From: Bog-950 sp964615305
GTDB lineage: Bacteria > Bacteroidota > Bacteroidia > Chitinophagales > LD1
Direction of reading: 5' to 3'
Assembly: GCA_964615305.1 (NCBI GenBank)
Contig: CAZTNA010000017.1
Span: 1-64,000 of the forward strand
DNA length: 64,000 nt
Position 1 is the stretch's first letter, and every line of letters starts with the position of its first letter. Positions 7,281-15,777 of this stretch are shown one piece after another. Below the pieces are notes generated by a model that ran no database searches, was not told the DNA's origin, and was given only the letters and a program-made list of their open reading frames with translations. Both the position numbers and the translations under genes were made by a program.

Positions 7281-8486
7281 ATGAAATTCATAAGCAAACA
7301 AAGCGGAATTTTGTTTTTAGTTTCTGTTTCAGCCATGTTGTTGGCAGAAACACTTAAAGTATATTTCATTATGCCTTTGCCGGGCAGTCAATGGCAAAAC
7401 AACGTTGAACTTGCCTTTAACATTAACCAATTTATTTGGCCTGTTAGGCTAATTGCAGGGTCGATTGTTCTATTCACTTTTTTGTCTATCATCAAACAGG
7501 GTGTAGTTTGGAAACAAATTGGGGCCATTGTGCTATTGCTGGTAACCGGCACTGTTGTTTACCTAACCAATTTTGTAATGCTGGCAGAAAAAATGTTTTA
7601 CCAGCCAGATAAATTACTTATGTCCCCTGCATCTCAAAATTCTGTTGAAGGTAGTCGTTTAGTAATCGGTGTCGAACTAAATGGCGAAGCCAAAGCATAC
7701 CCAATCAGTTTTATCGGTTACCATCATCAGGTTCGCGATAACATAGCTGGCGAAGAAGTAATGATTACTTATTGCACAGTTTGCAGAACCGGCAGAGTAT
7801 ATAAACCTGTGGTTAATGGTAAGTCGGAAACTTTCAGATTGGTTGGCATGGATCAGTTTAATGCCATGTTTGAAGATGCTACCACCAAAAGTTGGTGGCG
7901 GCAAGCTACGGGCGAATGTTGTGCGGGGCCTCTTAAAGGAAATAGATTGCCAGAGGTGCCATCACAACAAGTAACCTTAAGTGCTTGGCTGCAACTTTAC
8001 CCCAACTCTTTAATTATGCAGCCTGATTCAAAGTTCGAAAAACAGTATGCATCTATGACCGGGTATGATGACGGAAGCAGCAAAAGTGAATTGACAGGTA
8101 CCGACACATCTTCATGGCAAAAAAAATCGTGGGTTATTGGTATAGTAACTGACAATGGAGAAAAAATGTTTGACTGGAATAAACTTAAATCTGAGCGAGT
8201 AATTCACGATAAAGTAGGTGTAACACCCGTTGTGCTATTGTTCGGAAACGATGCACAGTCTTACTTTGTATTTGAATTGCCGGTTGTAGATGGATCTCCC
8301 TCACAGTTTACTGCTATTGACTCCTCTAACCAGTTTGCTGACAATGCCACCGCATCGTTATGGAATACGAAAGGAGAATGTGTAAGCGGTCAGCTTGTTG
8401 GCAATAAGCTAAAACCAGTTAGAGCATATCAAGAGTTTTATCATTCTTTTTCAACGTTTCATCCTAAGGCGGTAGGGGGTATGTAA
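7281..8486 (+). CDS. DUF3179 domain membrane protein
   Basis: The first ~100 residues hold three hydrophobic segments (about 8-27, 50-70 and 76-98). The rest matches the DUF3179 pattern: a VIGVELNGEAKAYPISFIGYHH stretch, then MITYCTVCRTGRVY with two cysteines spaced as in the family (TYCxxCxTG). The family's biochemical function is unknown. The conserved cysteines and the anchored extracytoplasmic position suggest a metal or redox role, which is inference. It starts 9 nt after dapA and may be the last gene of the accA-dapA operon. Confidence 0.88.
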   Translation: MKFISKQSGILFLVSVSAMLLAETLKVYFIMPLPGSQWQNNVELAFNINQFIWPVRLIAGSIVLFTFLSIIKQGVVWKQIGAIVLLLVTGTVVYLTNFVMLAEKMFYQPDKLLMSPASQNSVEGSRLVIGVELNGEAKAYPISFIGYHHQVRDNIAGEEVMITYCTVCRTGRVYKPVVNGKSETFRLVGMDQFNAMFEDATTKSWWRQATGECCAGPLKGNRLPEVPSQQVTLSAWLQLYPNSLIMQPDSKFEKQYASMTGYDDGSSKSELTGTDTSSWQKKSWVIGIVTDNGEKMFDWNKLKSERVIHDKVGVTPVVLLFGNDAQSYFVFELPVVDGSPSQFTAIDSSNQFADNATASLWNTKGECVSGQLVGNKLKPVRAYQEFYHSFSTFHPKAVGGM

Positions 8487-8622
8487 CCCTGGTAATTTTA
8501 TTGAACCTAATGTATGGTCTATTACATCATACATTATAAGTTGTTTGTAGTAGAATAACTCTTTATAGTTACCGGTAATTGGAAGCAGAAAAAAAGGTAC
8601 TTTCGGCAAATAATTTAAGGCT

Positions 8623-9978
8623 ATGAATAAAATTTACGTGTTTTTATTTACCATCTTAGCTTACACGAGTAGTGCGCAAATCGAGTACACCGGTGATAAT
8701 TTACTAATGGTGTTGGGAAAAAACAAAACATCCTATGACTTTAAAGAGTTTAAAACTTATTGGCTCTTAGATAGTAAACTGGAAAGCAACTATGGCGGAG
8801 TTAAAATACTTTTGAATACCACCACTCAAACCGCTGACACACTTTTAATAGCCGGTGTCGATTTTACTTACAATGGAACAAAGTTTTATCCATATTCTTC
8901 GAAACTTCCCTGGGGAATAAAGATGAAGGACAAGTATTCGGAGATGAGTGCCAAAACTTCAGCAGGTCTTAAAGTAGCACAAGGTTATTTGTTTGAGTTT
9001 GTAGGTTACAGCATGTTGGTGAGCTACAACAGCAACTTTCAAATACGATGGATGAAGATATTTACCAATCAAAAACAACTTGAGGTTAAAATATCTGATA
9101 AGCCTGCAATAGTAGAAAACAAGATATTTAACATAGAGCCCGTTAAGCCGGTTGTTGCAGAAAAACGGGAAGATGTTAGTAAAGCGAAAGCTGCAGCTGT
9201 TGAGGTTAAACCAGTGGATGTTGCCCAACACCCTAAGCAGGAAGAGATAAAAACTCCTGTTAAAGCAGAAGTAGTCAGTGCTCAACCAAAGCTAACAGAG
9301 TCAGCTAAACAGCCTGAACCAGCTAGAACTGAGATAAAAGTTGAGGTCATAAAAGAGGTAGTTCCTGAACCTGTTAGACCCGCAACACCAGACGTTGTAC
9401 CTGTAGTAAAGGAAACTGTTTCGGAAAAAGTAAAAGACACAACCGTTACTACGCTAAACGTAACTCCATCGGTTAAGGCAGACGTTGTCCATAAACCGGC
9501 ACCTGTAAAGGATACTGTAAAGTTGGTTAATCGTACACCTTTCAATATGGCTATAATGAATGTGTTTTTTGCTTATGACGAATCTTCTTTTGAGAGCGTA
9601 AAAGGGCAGAAGTTAGATACTGCCAACTTCTGGGGATATAAGTTTGCTTTTAAAAGTAAGTTGAAAATACCCGGTGAGAAATACAGCATAGTTTATTGCT
9701 ATCCACATGAGTCATCATCCGAAGACTTTAAAACTGTATTGCGGGAAGGAAATTTTGATAGCAGTTTTGGCTCTGGTTATAGTGAAATGGAAATGCGGCT
9801 TCGGCAAAACTTAACCTTTGAAGAGGGCTGGAGAGCAGTAAATTTACCCTCTAACGGAAAACCGATAAACCCCATTGAGTTTAAAAATCCTAAGTACGGC
9901 TCAGTAATTCTTGACTACGCTAAAAACCCTAAAGGGCAACACATGCTGCTATTACGCTATACCTTTTTAGTTGATTAA
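8623..9978 (+). CDS. Secreted two-domain protein with a Pro/Val/Lys/Glu-rich linker
   Basis: I do not recognise the family. Residues 1-18 form a signal peptide ending SSAQ. Residues ~20-160 make a compact beta-rich N-terminal region. Residues ~170-305 are a low-complexity linker dominated by P, V, K, E, T and A, with many VxP and KxP pairs like the periplasm-spanning part of TonB. Residues ~310-451 form a second globular region with many aromatics. Domain order suggests a periplasmic or cell-surface protein with separated ends. Its stop overlaps that of the convergent CAP gene (TTAA, 9975-9978). Confidence 0.75.
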   Translation: MNKIYVFLFTILAYTSSAQIEYTGDNLLMVLGKNKTSYDFKEFKTYWLLDSKLESNYGGVKILLNTTTQTADTLLIAGVDFTYNGTKFYPYSSKLPWGIKMKDKYSEMSAKTSAGLKVAQGYLFEFVGYSMLVSYNSNFQIRWMKIFTNQKQLEVKISDKPAIVENKIFNIEPVKPVVAEKREDVSKAKAAAVEVKPVDVAQHPKQEEIKTPVKAEVVSAQPKLTESAKQPEPARTEIKVEVIKEVVPEPVRPATPDVVPVVKETVSEKVKDTTVTTLNVTPSVKADVVHKPAPVKDTVKLVNRTPFNMAIMNVFFAYDESSFESVKGQKLDTANFWGYKFAFKSKLKIPGEKYSIVYCYPHESSSEDFKTVLREGNFDSSFGSGYSEMEMRLRQNLTFEEGWRAVNLPSNGKPINPIEFKNPKYGSVILDYAKNPKGQHMLLLRYTFLVD

Positions 9979-10601
9979 AAAGTGGTGGCAAAATTTTGTG
10001 TCGCCTTAAAGTAAATGACCCCATCATTGGGTTTATATTCAAAGAACACAGCACACCCCAGTTGGTTGTAATTCTTGTTTAACATTATTTTTTTATGTTG
10101 AGAAGAATGTAAGAAGTCATCTGCTATTACTTCGGCTACTTGTGCATACGTTGTGTTTCCGGGAAATGGAATGTGGTTGTAGTCTATGTTTTCTGCGGTG
10201 GCCGTTGAATTACTAAGAAATATTTCTATCCTGTTATCAGGAGTCCTGAGATCGCGAACTTTATGGTTGTAATGGTCAAAGAATTTTTTTTGAACCATTT
10301 GATAGCTATGCACCATAGCTGAATTACGCAGTCCATCGGCAAACTGTAAACACTGTATATGTTTTTTGTCTCGCATTCTATTTGTAGCAAAGAACAAAGA
10401 TGCGTTCAGCAAATGCTGATCGTAATTTTGAGGGTTAATCGGTTGATTAACTTCCTGCAGCTCAAAAAAACTCTTGTAGGTGTGATCTATATAAACTTGA
10501 GCCTTGTAATATGAATCAACATTAAAACGAGGCACTTCTTGCAGGTAATCATTCCCACTACTAAGCAATAACAAGATACTTGCTAAAATTATACCTTTCA
10601 T
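9975..10601 (-). CDS. CAP-domain (SCP/PR-1-like) secreted protein
   Basis: A 208-residue protein with a short hydrophobic N-terminus that looks like a signal peptide (about 15 residues). The CAP signatures are present in order: LRNSAMVHSYQMVQKKFFDHYNH (helix with the cavity His), TAENIDY, and a C-terminal VAEVIADDFLHSSQHKKIML stretch that replaces the usual W-NSPGHRxNIL. It ends in the expected beta strand (YFKATQNFA). Bacterial CAP proteins are extracytoplasmic and mostly of unknown function. The gene converges on the preceding one with overlapping stop codons. Confidence 0.8.
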   Translation of the reverse strand: MKGIILASILLLLSSGNDYLQEVPRFNVDSYYKAQVYIDHTYKSFFELQEVNQPINPQNYDQHLLNASLFFATNRMRDKKHIQCLQFADGLRNSAMVHSYQMVQKKFFDHYNHKVRDLRTPDNRIEIFLSNSTATAENIDYNHIPFPGNTTYAQVAEVIADDFLHSSQHKKIMLNKNYNQLGCAVFFEYKPNDGVIYFKATQNFATTF

Positions 10602-10640
10602 ATTCTTTAATAAACGCCAATTCGGCTAAAATAGTATCAG

Positions 10641-11210
10641 ATGAATAAAGATATCTACCGTCAGATTTCAGTAATGCAAAAAGAAATTGAAGCAACACGC
10701 ACTAAAATACTTGAGTTAAGAGGGCAGTTGCAGTTAGAGCCGATTAAGGATTATACACTAACAGATGTAAACGGTGAAACTGTTTTGTTGTCTTCGCTTT
10801 TCGATAGTCGTGACGAGTTAATGATAATACACAATATGGGAACGCGCTGCACCTACTGTACTATGTGGGCAGATGGGTTTAATGGTTTTTCGTTGCCAAT
10901 TAGTGATCGCGTGCCGTTTGTAGTGGTTTCGCCTGATAGTCCCGAAATTCAAAAAGAGTTTGCTACAAGCCGAGGATGGAAGTTTAAAATGTTAAGTGCT
11001 GGCGGCAGTTCGTTTATTGCAGACCTTGGTTTTGAACCAACTCCCGGTTCGTATTGGCCTGGGGTATCAGCGTTAATTAGAAAAGAACATCAAATTTATC
11101 GAACTGCTTACGACCACTTTGGTCCCGGTGATTTTTACTGTTCTCCTTGGCACCTTTTTGATTTGTTTCCTAAAAGAGCTAACGAATGGCAACCAAAATT
11201 CAACTATTAA
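10641..11210 (+). CDS. DUF899 / thioredoxin-like family protein
   Basis: A 189-residue cytoplasmic protein with an N-terminal coiled helix, then a thioredoxin-like core beginning YTLTDVNGETVLLSSLF. The signature IIHNMGTRCTYCTMWADGFNG places C70 and C73 in a CxxC at the position of the active site, and VSPDSPEIQKEF follows as in the DUF899 family. Family function is not established; a redox role is likely from the CxxC. It diverges from the CAP gene (39 nt between starts) and faces gyrB across a shared hairpin. Confidence 0.83.
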   Translation: MNKDIYRQISVMQKEIEATRTKILELRGQLQLEPIKDYTLTDVNGETVLLSSLFDSRDELMIIHNMGTRCTYCTMWADGFNGFSLPISDRVPFVVVSPDSPEIQKEFATSRGWKFKMLSAGGSSFIADLGFEPTPGSYWPGVSALIRKEHQIYRTAYDHFGPGDFYCSPWHLFDLFPKRANEWQPKFNY

Positions 11211-11221
11211 GTATGTAGAAA

Positions 11222-11254
11222 GGTAAACGCTGAGAATGATTCTCAACGTTTACC
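11222..11254. terminator. Hairpin between convergent DUF899 and gyrB genes
   Basis: GGTAAACG (11222-11229) pairs with CGTTTACC (11247-11254) and TGAGAAT with ATTCTCA inside it, giving a nearly perfect 15-bp stem with one internal mismatch and a 1-nt apex as drawn (a few bases open in practice). It sits between two converging stop codons, so a shared terminator is likely despite weak T-runs. The outer stem contains the same GTTTAC word as the array at 4515-4665. Confidence 0.6.
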
Positions 11255-11270
11255 CAGGGGCTATTGATTT

Positions 11271-13253
11271 CTAAGCGTCTATCCTTGCAAACTTTGCATG
11301 GCTTTCTATAAACTCTCTTCTTGGCGGTACTTCATCGCCCATTAACATGCTGAAAATATAATCAGCCTCAGCTGCGCTATCTATTGTTACTTGTTTCAGT
11401 GAACGGGTTGCCGGGTTCATGGTTGTTTCCCACAATTGTTCAGCATTCATTTCACCCAACCCTTTATAGCGCTGCACTGTTACTCCACTTTCGCTACCTC
11501 CTTTGGCCAGTTCTTTGGTGGCTGCTTCGCGTTGTGTTTCGTTCCAGCAGTAAATTCCTTCTTTATTCCCTTTCTTAACTAAATACAAAGGTGGCTGCGC
11601 AATGTATATATGTCCTTCTTCAACTAGTTTTTTCATACTACGGAAAAAGAAGGTAAGTATAAGGGTGGTAATGTGTGAACCATCTACATCAGCATCGCAC
11701 ATGATTACAATTTTACCGTAGCGTAGTTTAGATATATCAAGCTCTTTTGTGTCATCAACAGTACCTATTCGAACACCAAGCGCCTGAAATAGGTTTCCTA
11801 TTTCTTCGTTGTCGTAAATTTTATGCTCCATGGCTTTCTCAACATTCAGAATTTTTCCACGTAGCGGAAGAATTGCCTGAAAGTGGCGGTCGCGTCCTTG
11901 TTTAGCTGTACCTCCCGCTGAGTCACCCTCTACTAAAAATATCTCTGATTCATCGCGATTTTTACTGCTGCAATCAGCAAGTTTTCCGGGCAACCCACCC
12001 CCGCTTAGCGCTCCTTTGCGCTGCACCATTTCGCGGGCTTTGCGTGCTGCGGCACGAGCGGTGGCCGCCAACACTACTTTGTCGAATATTAGTTTGGCTT
12101 GTTTAGGATTTTCCTCAAGGTAATGTTCCAGAGTTTCGCCAAAAATTTGTTCAACAGCACCGGCTACTTCATTGTTGCCAAGTTTGGTCTTAGTTTGCCC
12201 TTCAAATTGTGGTTCGGGTACTTTAACTGAAACAATGGCGGTTAAGCCTTCGCGAAAATCGTCACCGGTAATTTCTACTTTAAGTTTTTCGAAGAGTTTG
12301 TTCTTTTCTCCAAACGATTTAAAAGTGCGGGTAAGCGCTCTTCTGAAACCAGCTACGTGAGTGCCTCCTTCTATTGTATTTATGTTGTTTACATAGCTAT
12401 GCACATTTTCACTGTAAGTGGTGTTGTATTGCAGTGCTACCTCCACGGCTATGTTTTCGCGGTTGCCTTCTACCCATATTGGGGTTGGTATTAGTGGCTC
12501 ACGGGTGCTATCCAAAAATTTCACGAATTCTATTAAGCCACCTTCGCTGTAAAAGTGTTGGGAAATATGTTCTCCGGCTTCATTTTTTTCACGTTCATCG
12601 GTGATAGTCAAATGTATGCCCTTGTTTAGAAACGCTAACTCGCGCAAGCGAGCTGAAAGCGTATCGAAACTATAAACTGTTGAAGTGAAAATTGTTGCAT
12701 CAGGGTGAAACGTAACAATGGTGCCTCGGTAGGTAGTTGTGCCTATTTCTTTTACGGCATACAAGGGTTTGCCTTCACTGTATTCTTGCTCATAAACTTT
12801 ACCTGCACGGTGAACTTGCGCTTTTAAATGTGAACTAAGCGCGTTCACACAACTTACACCTACCCCATGCAGGCCACCTGATACTTTGTAGGTATCTTTG
12901 TCGAATTTACCGCCTGCGTGTAACACCGTCATTACAACTTGTAAGGCGCTAACGCCTTCCTTTTCGTGCATGTCAACGGGAATACCACGTCCGTCATCTT
13001 TTACCGAAATAGAGTTGTTTTCATGAATGGTTACATAAATGTTTTTACAGTGACCGGCCAACGCTTCGTCAATAGAGTTATCTACTACTTCATACACCAG
13101 GTGATGAAGCCCTTTAACTCCTGTATCGCCAATATACATGGCGGGTCTCTTTCGAACTGCTTCTAACCCTTCCAATACCTGTATGCTGCTGGCCGAGTAG
13201 TCCTGTTTTGGCTTGTTTTCTTCCATATTTTGTTGTGCGGTTGCTTCGCTCAT
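11271..13253 (-). CDS. gyrB: DNA gyrase subunit B
   Basis: GyrB is the ATPase subunit of gyrase, which introduces negative supercoils. In the 660-residue product the GHKL ATPase shows E55 and N59 in YEVVDNSIDEA, DDGRGIP (86-92) and GGLHGVG (126-132). A QTKTKLGN loop lies at 353-360. The TOPRIM domain has VEGDSAGG (441-448), PLRGK (463-467) and the metal-binding DADVDGSH (520-527). RYKGLGEMN near the C-terminus is the GyrB/ParE tail signature. There is no ~170-residue insert as in enterobacterial GyrB. The EGDSAGGTAKQGRDR wording favours GyrB over ParE. Confidence 0.96.
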   Translation of the reverse strand: MSEATAQQNMEENKPKQDYSASSIQVLEGLEAVRKRPAMYIGDTGVKGLHHLVYEVVDNSIDEALAGHCKNIYVTIHENNSISVKDDGRGIPVDMHEKEGVSALQVVMTVLHAGGKFDKDTYKVSGGLHGVGVSCVNALSSHLKAQVHRAGKVYEQEYSEGKPLYAVKEIGTTTYRGTIVTFHPDATIFTSTVYSFDTLSARLRELAFLNKGIHLTITDEREKNEAGEHISQHFYSEGGLIEFVKFLDSTREPLIPTPIWVEGNRENIAVEVALQYNTTYSENVHSYVNNINTIEGGTHVAGFRRALTRTFKSFGEKNKLFEKLKVEITGDDFREGLTAIVSVKVPEPQFEGQTKTKLGNNEVAGAVEQIFGETLEHYLEENPKQAKLIFDKVVLAATARAAARKAREMVQRKGALSGGGLPGKLADCSSKNRDESEIFLVEGDSAGGTAKQGRDRHFQAILPLRGKILNVEKAMEHKIYDNEEIGNLFQALGVRIGTVDDTKELDISKLRYGKIVIMCDADVDGSHITTLILTFFFRSMKKLVEEGHIYIAQPPLYLVKKGNKEGIYCWNETQREAATKELAKGGSESGVTVQRYKGLGEMNAEQLWETTMNPATRSLKQVTIDSAAEADYIFSMLMGDEVPPRREFIESHAKFARIDA

Positions 13254-13436
13254 TTTTACTTTTTAAAATGCTGTTTTATAGAGTGAAAACACGCTATAAA
13301 AGAACGCGGGCGAATGTATAAAATAGCAACAGTTCAGTGAGTGTTTTTTTGCTATTTTATCCTCATTTACTTGAAGTTGTTGACATCTTTTAAAGGTGTG
13401 CGCTGTTCGGGTTAAATGCGGGCGTTAAAGCCAATG

Positions 13437-15050
13437 TTATGGATGGTTTAACATGCTCTCTGCCACTATATGAGCATTAGCCATTAACGATAGGGTAAGC
13501 CCTTTGCCGGGTAAATAGTTTATACCTGAGCCATCTGCGATATATACGTTTTGTGTATGGCCTAACCTGCCATTACGCATGATGTTAAAGCGTTCGTTTT
13601 TTTCAGAAAAAGGAAGCGTGCCTGCATAATGCACTCCTGAGCCATGTCCGGGATCTATTTTCTTTAATACGAAACAATTGAGCTGCCTGAGTGCTTTAGA
13701 GAATTTATGTTCGTTGTTTGCTACTTGGTGTTTTTCGGCATCGGTCAGCGAATAGCTTACTTTTAGGCAGTCGCCAATTTGGGTGGTATTGTCTTTTTCT
13801 AAGCTTAAAAATTTTTTTTCGCTTGCCCGCTCAGGATGAAATAAGCCCACAATAGTAAGAGCCGGCATCATGTACTGTAAGAATTTATACCCGGTTTTTA
13901 CTCCAAGCGGTGTTTCTTTTAAAATGTGAAACCCCATTAAAGAGCGATAGCTGTAAATAGATGCCATAGCAACATCCATATTTGTATTATCAGGGTCATG
14001 AAACAATGAAAGCTGAGCGAACCCAATTTTTCGGGCATCGGTATCTTTACCGAGTAAAAAAGGTTGTATGGCCGGTAAGTAGCTATACGGATTTGATATA
14101 ACAGGCAACTTTACCCCATAGGCGTTAAATGAGCGTAATACAATGCGGGCAGTACTTAAACAACCGGCTGCCAGCGCCAACTTTTTGCAACGGAAAACTT
14201 GTATCTCGTTTGTGTATAATATTCTGCAGGTTACTTCTACTTCAGTTTCTTTTTCTTCAAAACTTACCACCAGTAGGTTTCCCTTATACTGAAAGTTAGG
14301 TTTGTGCTTTAGTTCGTCAATTGTAAATGCCGGCCTATATGCACTTTTATCGTTATCGTCATAAAAGTCGAGATCTTTATATTGGTAGGCCTTTCGGTTT
14401 GTTCTTTTTTTTGAGAGTAATGCTAAAGACGGCCTGCCCATATAAAAGCCCTGCTTATTAAGGTTGTTCTTTTTCTTTCGGTAGTTTTCGAGTAGGTTTT
14501 TTCCGTTACTATCCATGGCTATAGACGGTAATAAATTTTTTAGCGATGAAGCGGTATATCTTTCTGTATCGTCTTTAGAGCCACTTATGCCTATTCGGTC
14601 AGCTATAATTTCATAGGCTTCGCGCATTTTGTTTTTGCGTAGCCCGGTTTCCATTAATTCATTATCTGAAAAAACACAGCATCCTAAGCCCCATCCATTA
14701 CCTAACCCACCAAGAGCCAGAGATTCAAGCGGAAAAAAACTGGTTGATACCAACGGCATCCACTTGTTTACATCTTGCACCATATATTTTCGTGGAGGTG
14801 TTAAGTGCTCTCCGGTTTTCACATCACCAAACGGAATCCCTTCCAGGTTTTTTCCAATAAAATACTGGTATTGCTGCCGGTCTTCTTTTTTAATGCTTAA
14901 ATAGTCTGCATCAGGTATTATATCTGCGTACGAGTTATTGGTTATACCTCCGTCCAGCATAAGTACTTGCACGCCTTTTTCTACCAAAGTTTGTGCTGCC
15001 ATGGCTCCGGTACATCCGGATCCTACTACTATGTAATCGGCATATACCAC
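13437..15050 (-). CDS. GMC-family FAD-dependent oxidoreductase
   Basis: A 537-residue flavoprotein with an N-terminal FAD-binding motif (IVVGSGCTGAMAA, residues ~7-19, then VLMLDGG) and the GMC C-terminal block GVHYAGTLPF followed by VYIADGSGINYLPGKGLTLSL, which carries the catalytic His and the FAD-contacting loop. GMC enzymes oxidise alcohols of sugars, sterols or other substrates; the substrate here is unknown. It starts with GTG overlapping the stop of the upstream gene (TAGTG), which supports that start and translational coupling. It is the last gene of a leftward operon with a small protein, DUF2304 and a GT2 enzyme, so a glycan or glycolipid alcohol is a reasonable guess. Confidence 0.85.
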   Translation of the reverse strand: MVYADYIVVGSGCTGAMAAQTLVEKGVQVLMLDGGITNNSYADIIPDADYLSIKKEDRQQYQYFIGKNLEGIPFGDVKTGEHLTPPRKYMVQDVNKWMPLVSTSFFPLESLALGGLGNGWGLGCCVFSDNELMETGLRKNKMREAYEIIADRIGISGSKDDTERYTASSLKNLLPSIAMDSNGKNLLENYRKKKNNLNKQGFYMGRPSLALLSKKRTNRKAYQYKDLDFYDDNDKSAYRPAFTIDELKHKPNFQYKGNLLVVSFEEKETEVEVTCRILYTNEIQVFRCKKLALAAGCLSTARIVLRSFNAYGVKLPVISNPYSYLPAIQPFLLGKDTDARKIGFAQLSLFHDPDNTNMDVAMASIYSYRSLMGFHILKETPLGVKTGYKFLQYMMPALTIVGLFHPERASEKKFLSLEKDNTTQIGDCLKVSYSLTDAEKHQVANNEHKFSKALRQLNCFVLKKIDPGHGSGVHYAGTLPFSEKNERFNIMRNGRLGHTQNVYIADGSGINYLPGKGLTLSLMANAHIVAESMLNHP

Positions 15051-15430
15051 TAGTTAACTGAAATAATTATTAAACCTATAATAGCTTTACATCCTTCACT
15101 CACAGCGGCAGCTGCCAGCACAAACAATTGAGAAACTGAAAACTGCTTTGGCTTAAAGTGCGAAAAATAAAGTGGGTTGGTTTCCAATATGGCAAATGCT
15201 GTTATCAAACGTCTTCGCAAAATGTGTTTTGGGAAAAACAGGGCAAGTGCGGCATCTATACATCCTATGCTCCATGTATTATTTAATACAAAACTCAACA
15301 GTTTTTCTTCTTTGTTTGATAGTTGAATTTGTTTTGCTGCAATTTCATATAGACGTATAGACTGTTCGTCAGCGTCTTTTTGCAGTAAGTATTGGCAGTA
15401 GCATTGCATTTCGCGGGCACAGTTACTCAT
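15050..15430 (-). CDS. Small unknown protein in the GMC/GT2 operon
   Basis: A 126-residue, mainly helical protein with three Cys in its first 12 residues and a hydrophobic C-terminal segment (about 100-125) that could insert in a membrane. I know no family for it. It lies 5 nt after the DUF2304 gene and overlaps the GMC oxidoreductase start by 1 nt. By position it resembles the small accessory subunits that accompany some GMC dehydrogenases, but I see no sequence similarity to gluconate-dehydrogenase small subunits, so this is speculation. Confidence 0.7.
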   Translation of the reverse strand: MSNCAREMQCYCQYLLQKDADEQSIRLYEIAAKQIQLSNKEEKLLSFVLNNTWSIGCIDAALALFFPKHILRRRLITAFAILETNPLYFSHFKPKQFSVSQLFVLAAAAVSEGCKAIIGLIIISVN

Positions 15431-15435
15431 GTACG

Positions 15436-15771
15436 CTACTTACCTGTTTTTTGTTTAAGCAAGGCTAATTCTTGTGCCAGTGTTTTGTTTTGGTAATGAA
15501 GTTTGCTTACCGAAAGCGATAAGTGCAGTAAGTAAACTAATACAGCGAAAATTGCTCCTCCAAAAATTAGATTGGGAGGCGAGTAAACACCAAAGGTTTG
15601 CGCTAATACGTCTAATCCTCCTCGCCAAATCGAAAGCACTATAAGTGCCAACGAGCTAAGTATCCAGATGAATGCATACTCTTCGCGTAGTTTGCCTTTT
15701 TTTATTTGCCAAAAAACGTAAGCAAGAAATATTAAACTAAAGAGTGCAGAGTATAGTTGAAACCTTATCAT
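15436..15771 (-). CDS. DUF2304 small membrane protein
   Basis: The 111-residue product has three hydrophobic segments (about 5-23, 35-52 and 67-88) and a short heptad-like cytoplasmic tail (~90-111). The order of segments and the LREEYAFIWILSSL stretch fit DUF2304, a family usually found beside GT2 glycosyltransferases. It is 6 nt from the GT2 gene upstream and 5 nt from the gene downstream, so it is in the middle of the operon. A membrane-anchor or partner role for the GT2 enzyme, comparable to DPM2/DPM3, is inference. Confidence 0.82.
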   Translation of the reverse strand: MIRFQLYSALFSLIFLAYVFWQIKKGKLREEYAFIWILSSLALIVLSIWRGGLDVLAQTFGVYSPPNLIFGGAIFAVLVYLLHLSLSVSKLHYQNKTLAQELALLKQKTGK

Positions 15772-15777
15772 AGTTAA

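Noticed and set aside
13254..13436. Replication origin near gyrB
   Set aside because: No DnaA-box cluster (TTATCCACA-like) or AT-rich unwinding region is apparent and dnaA is absent.
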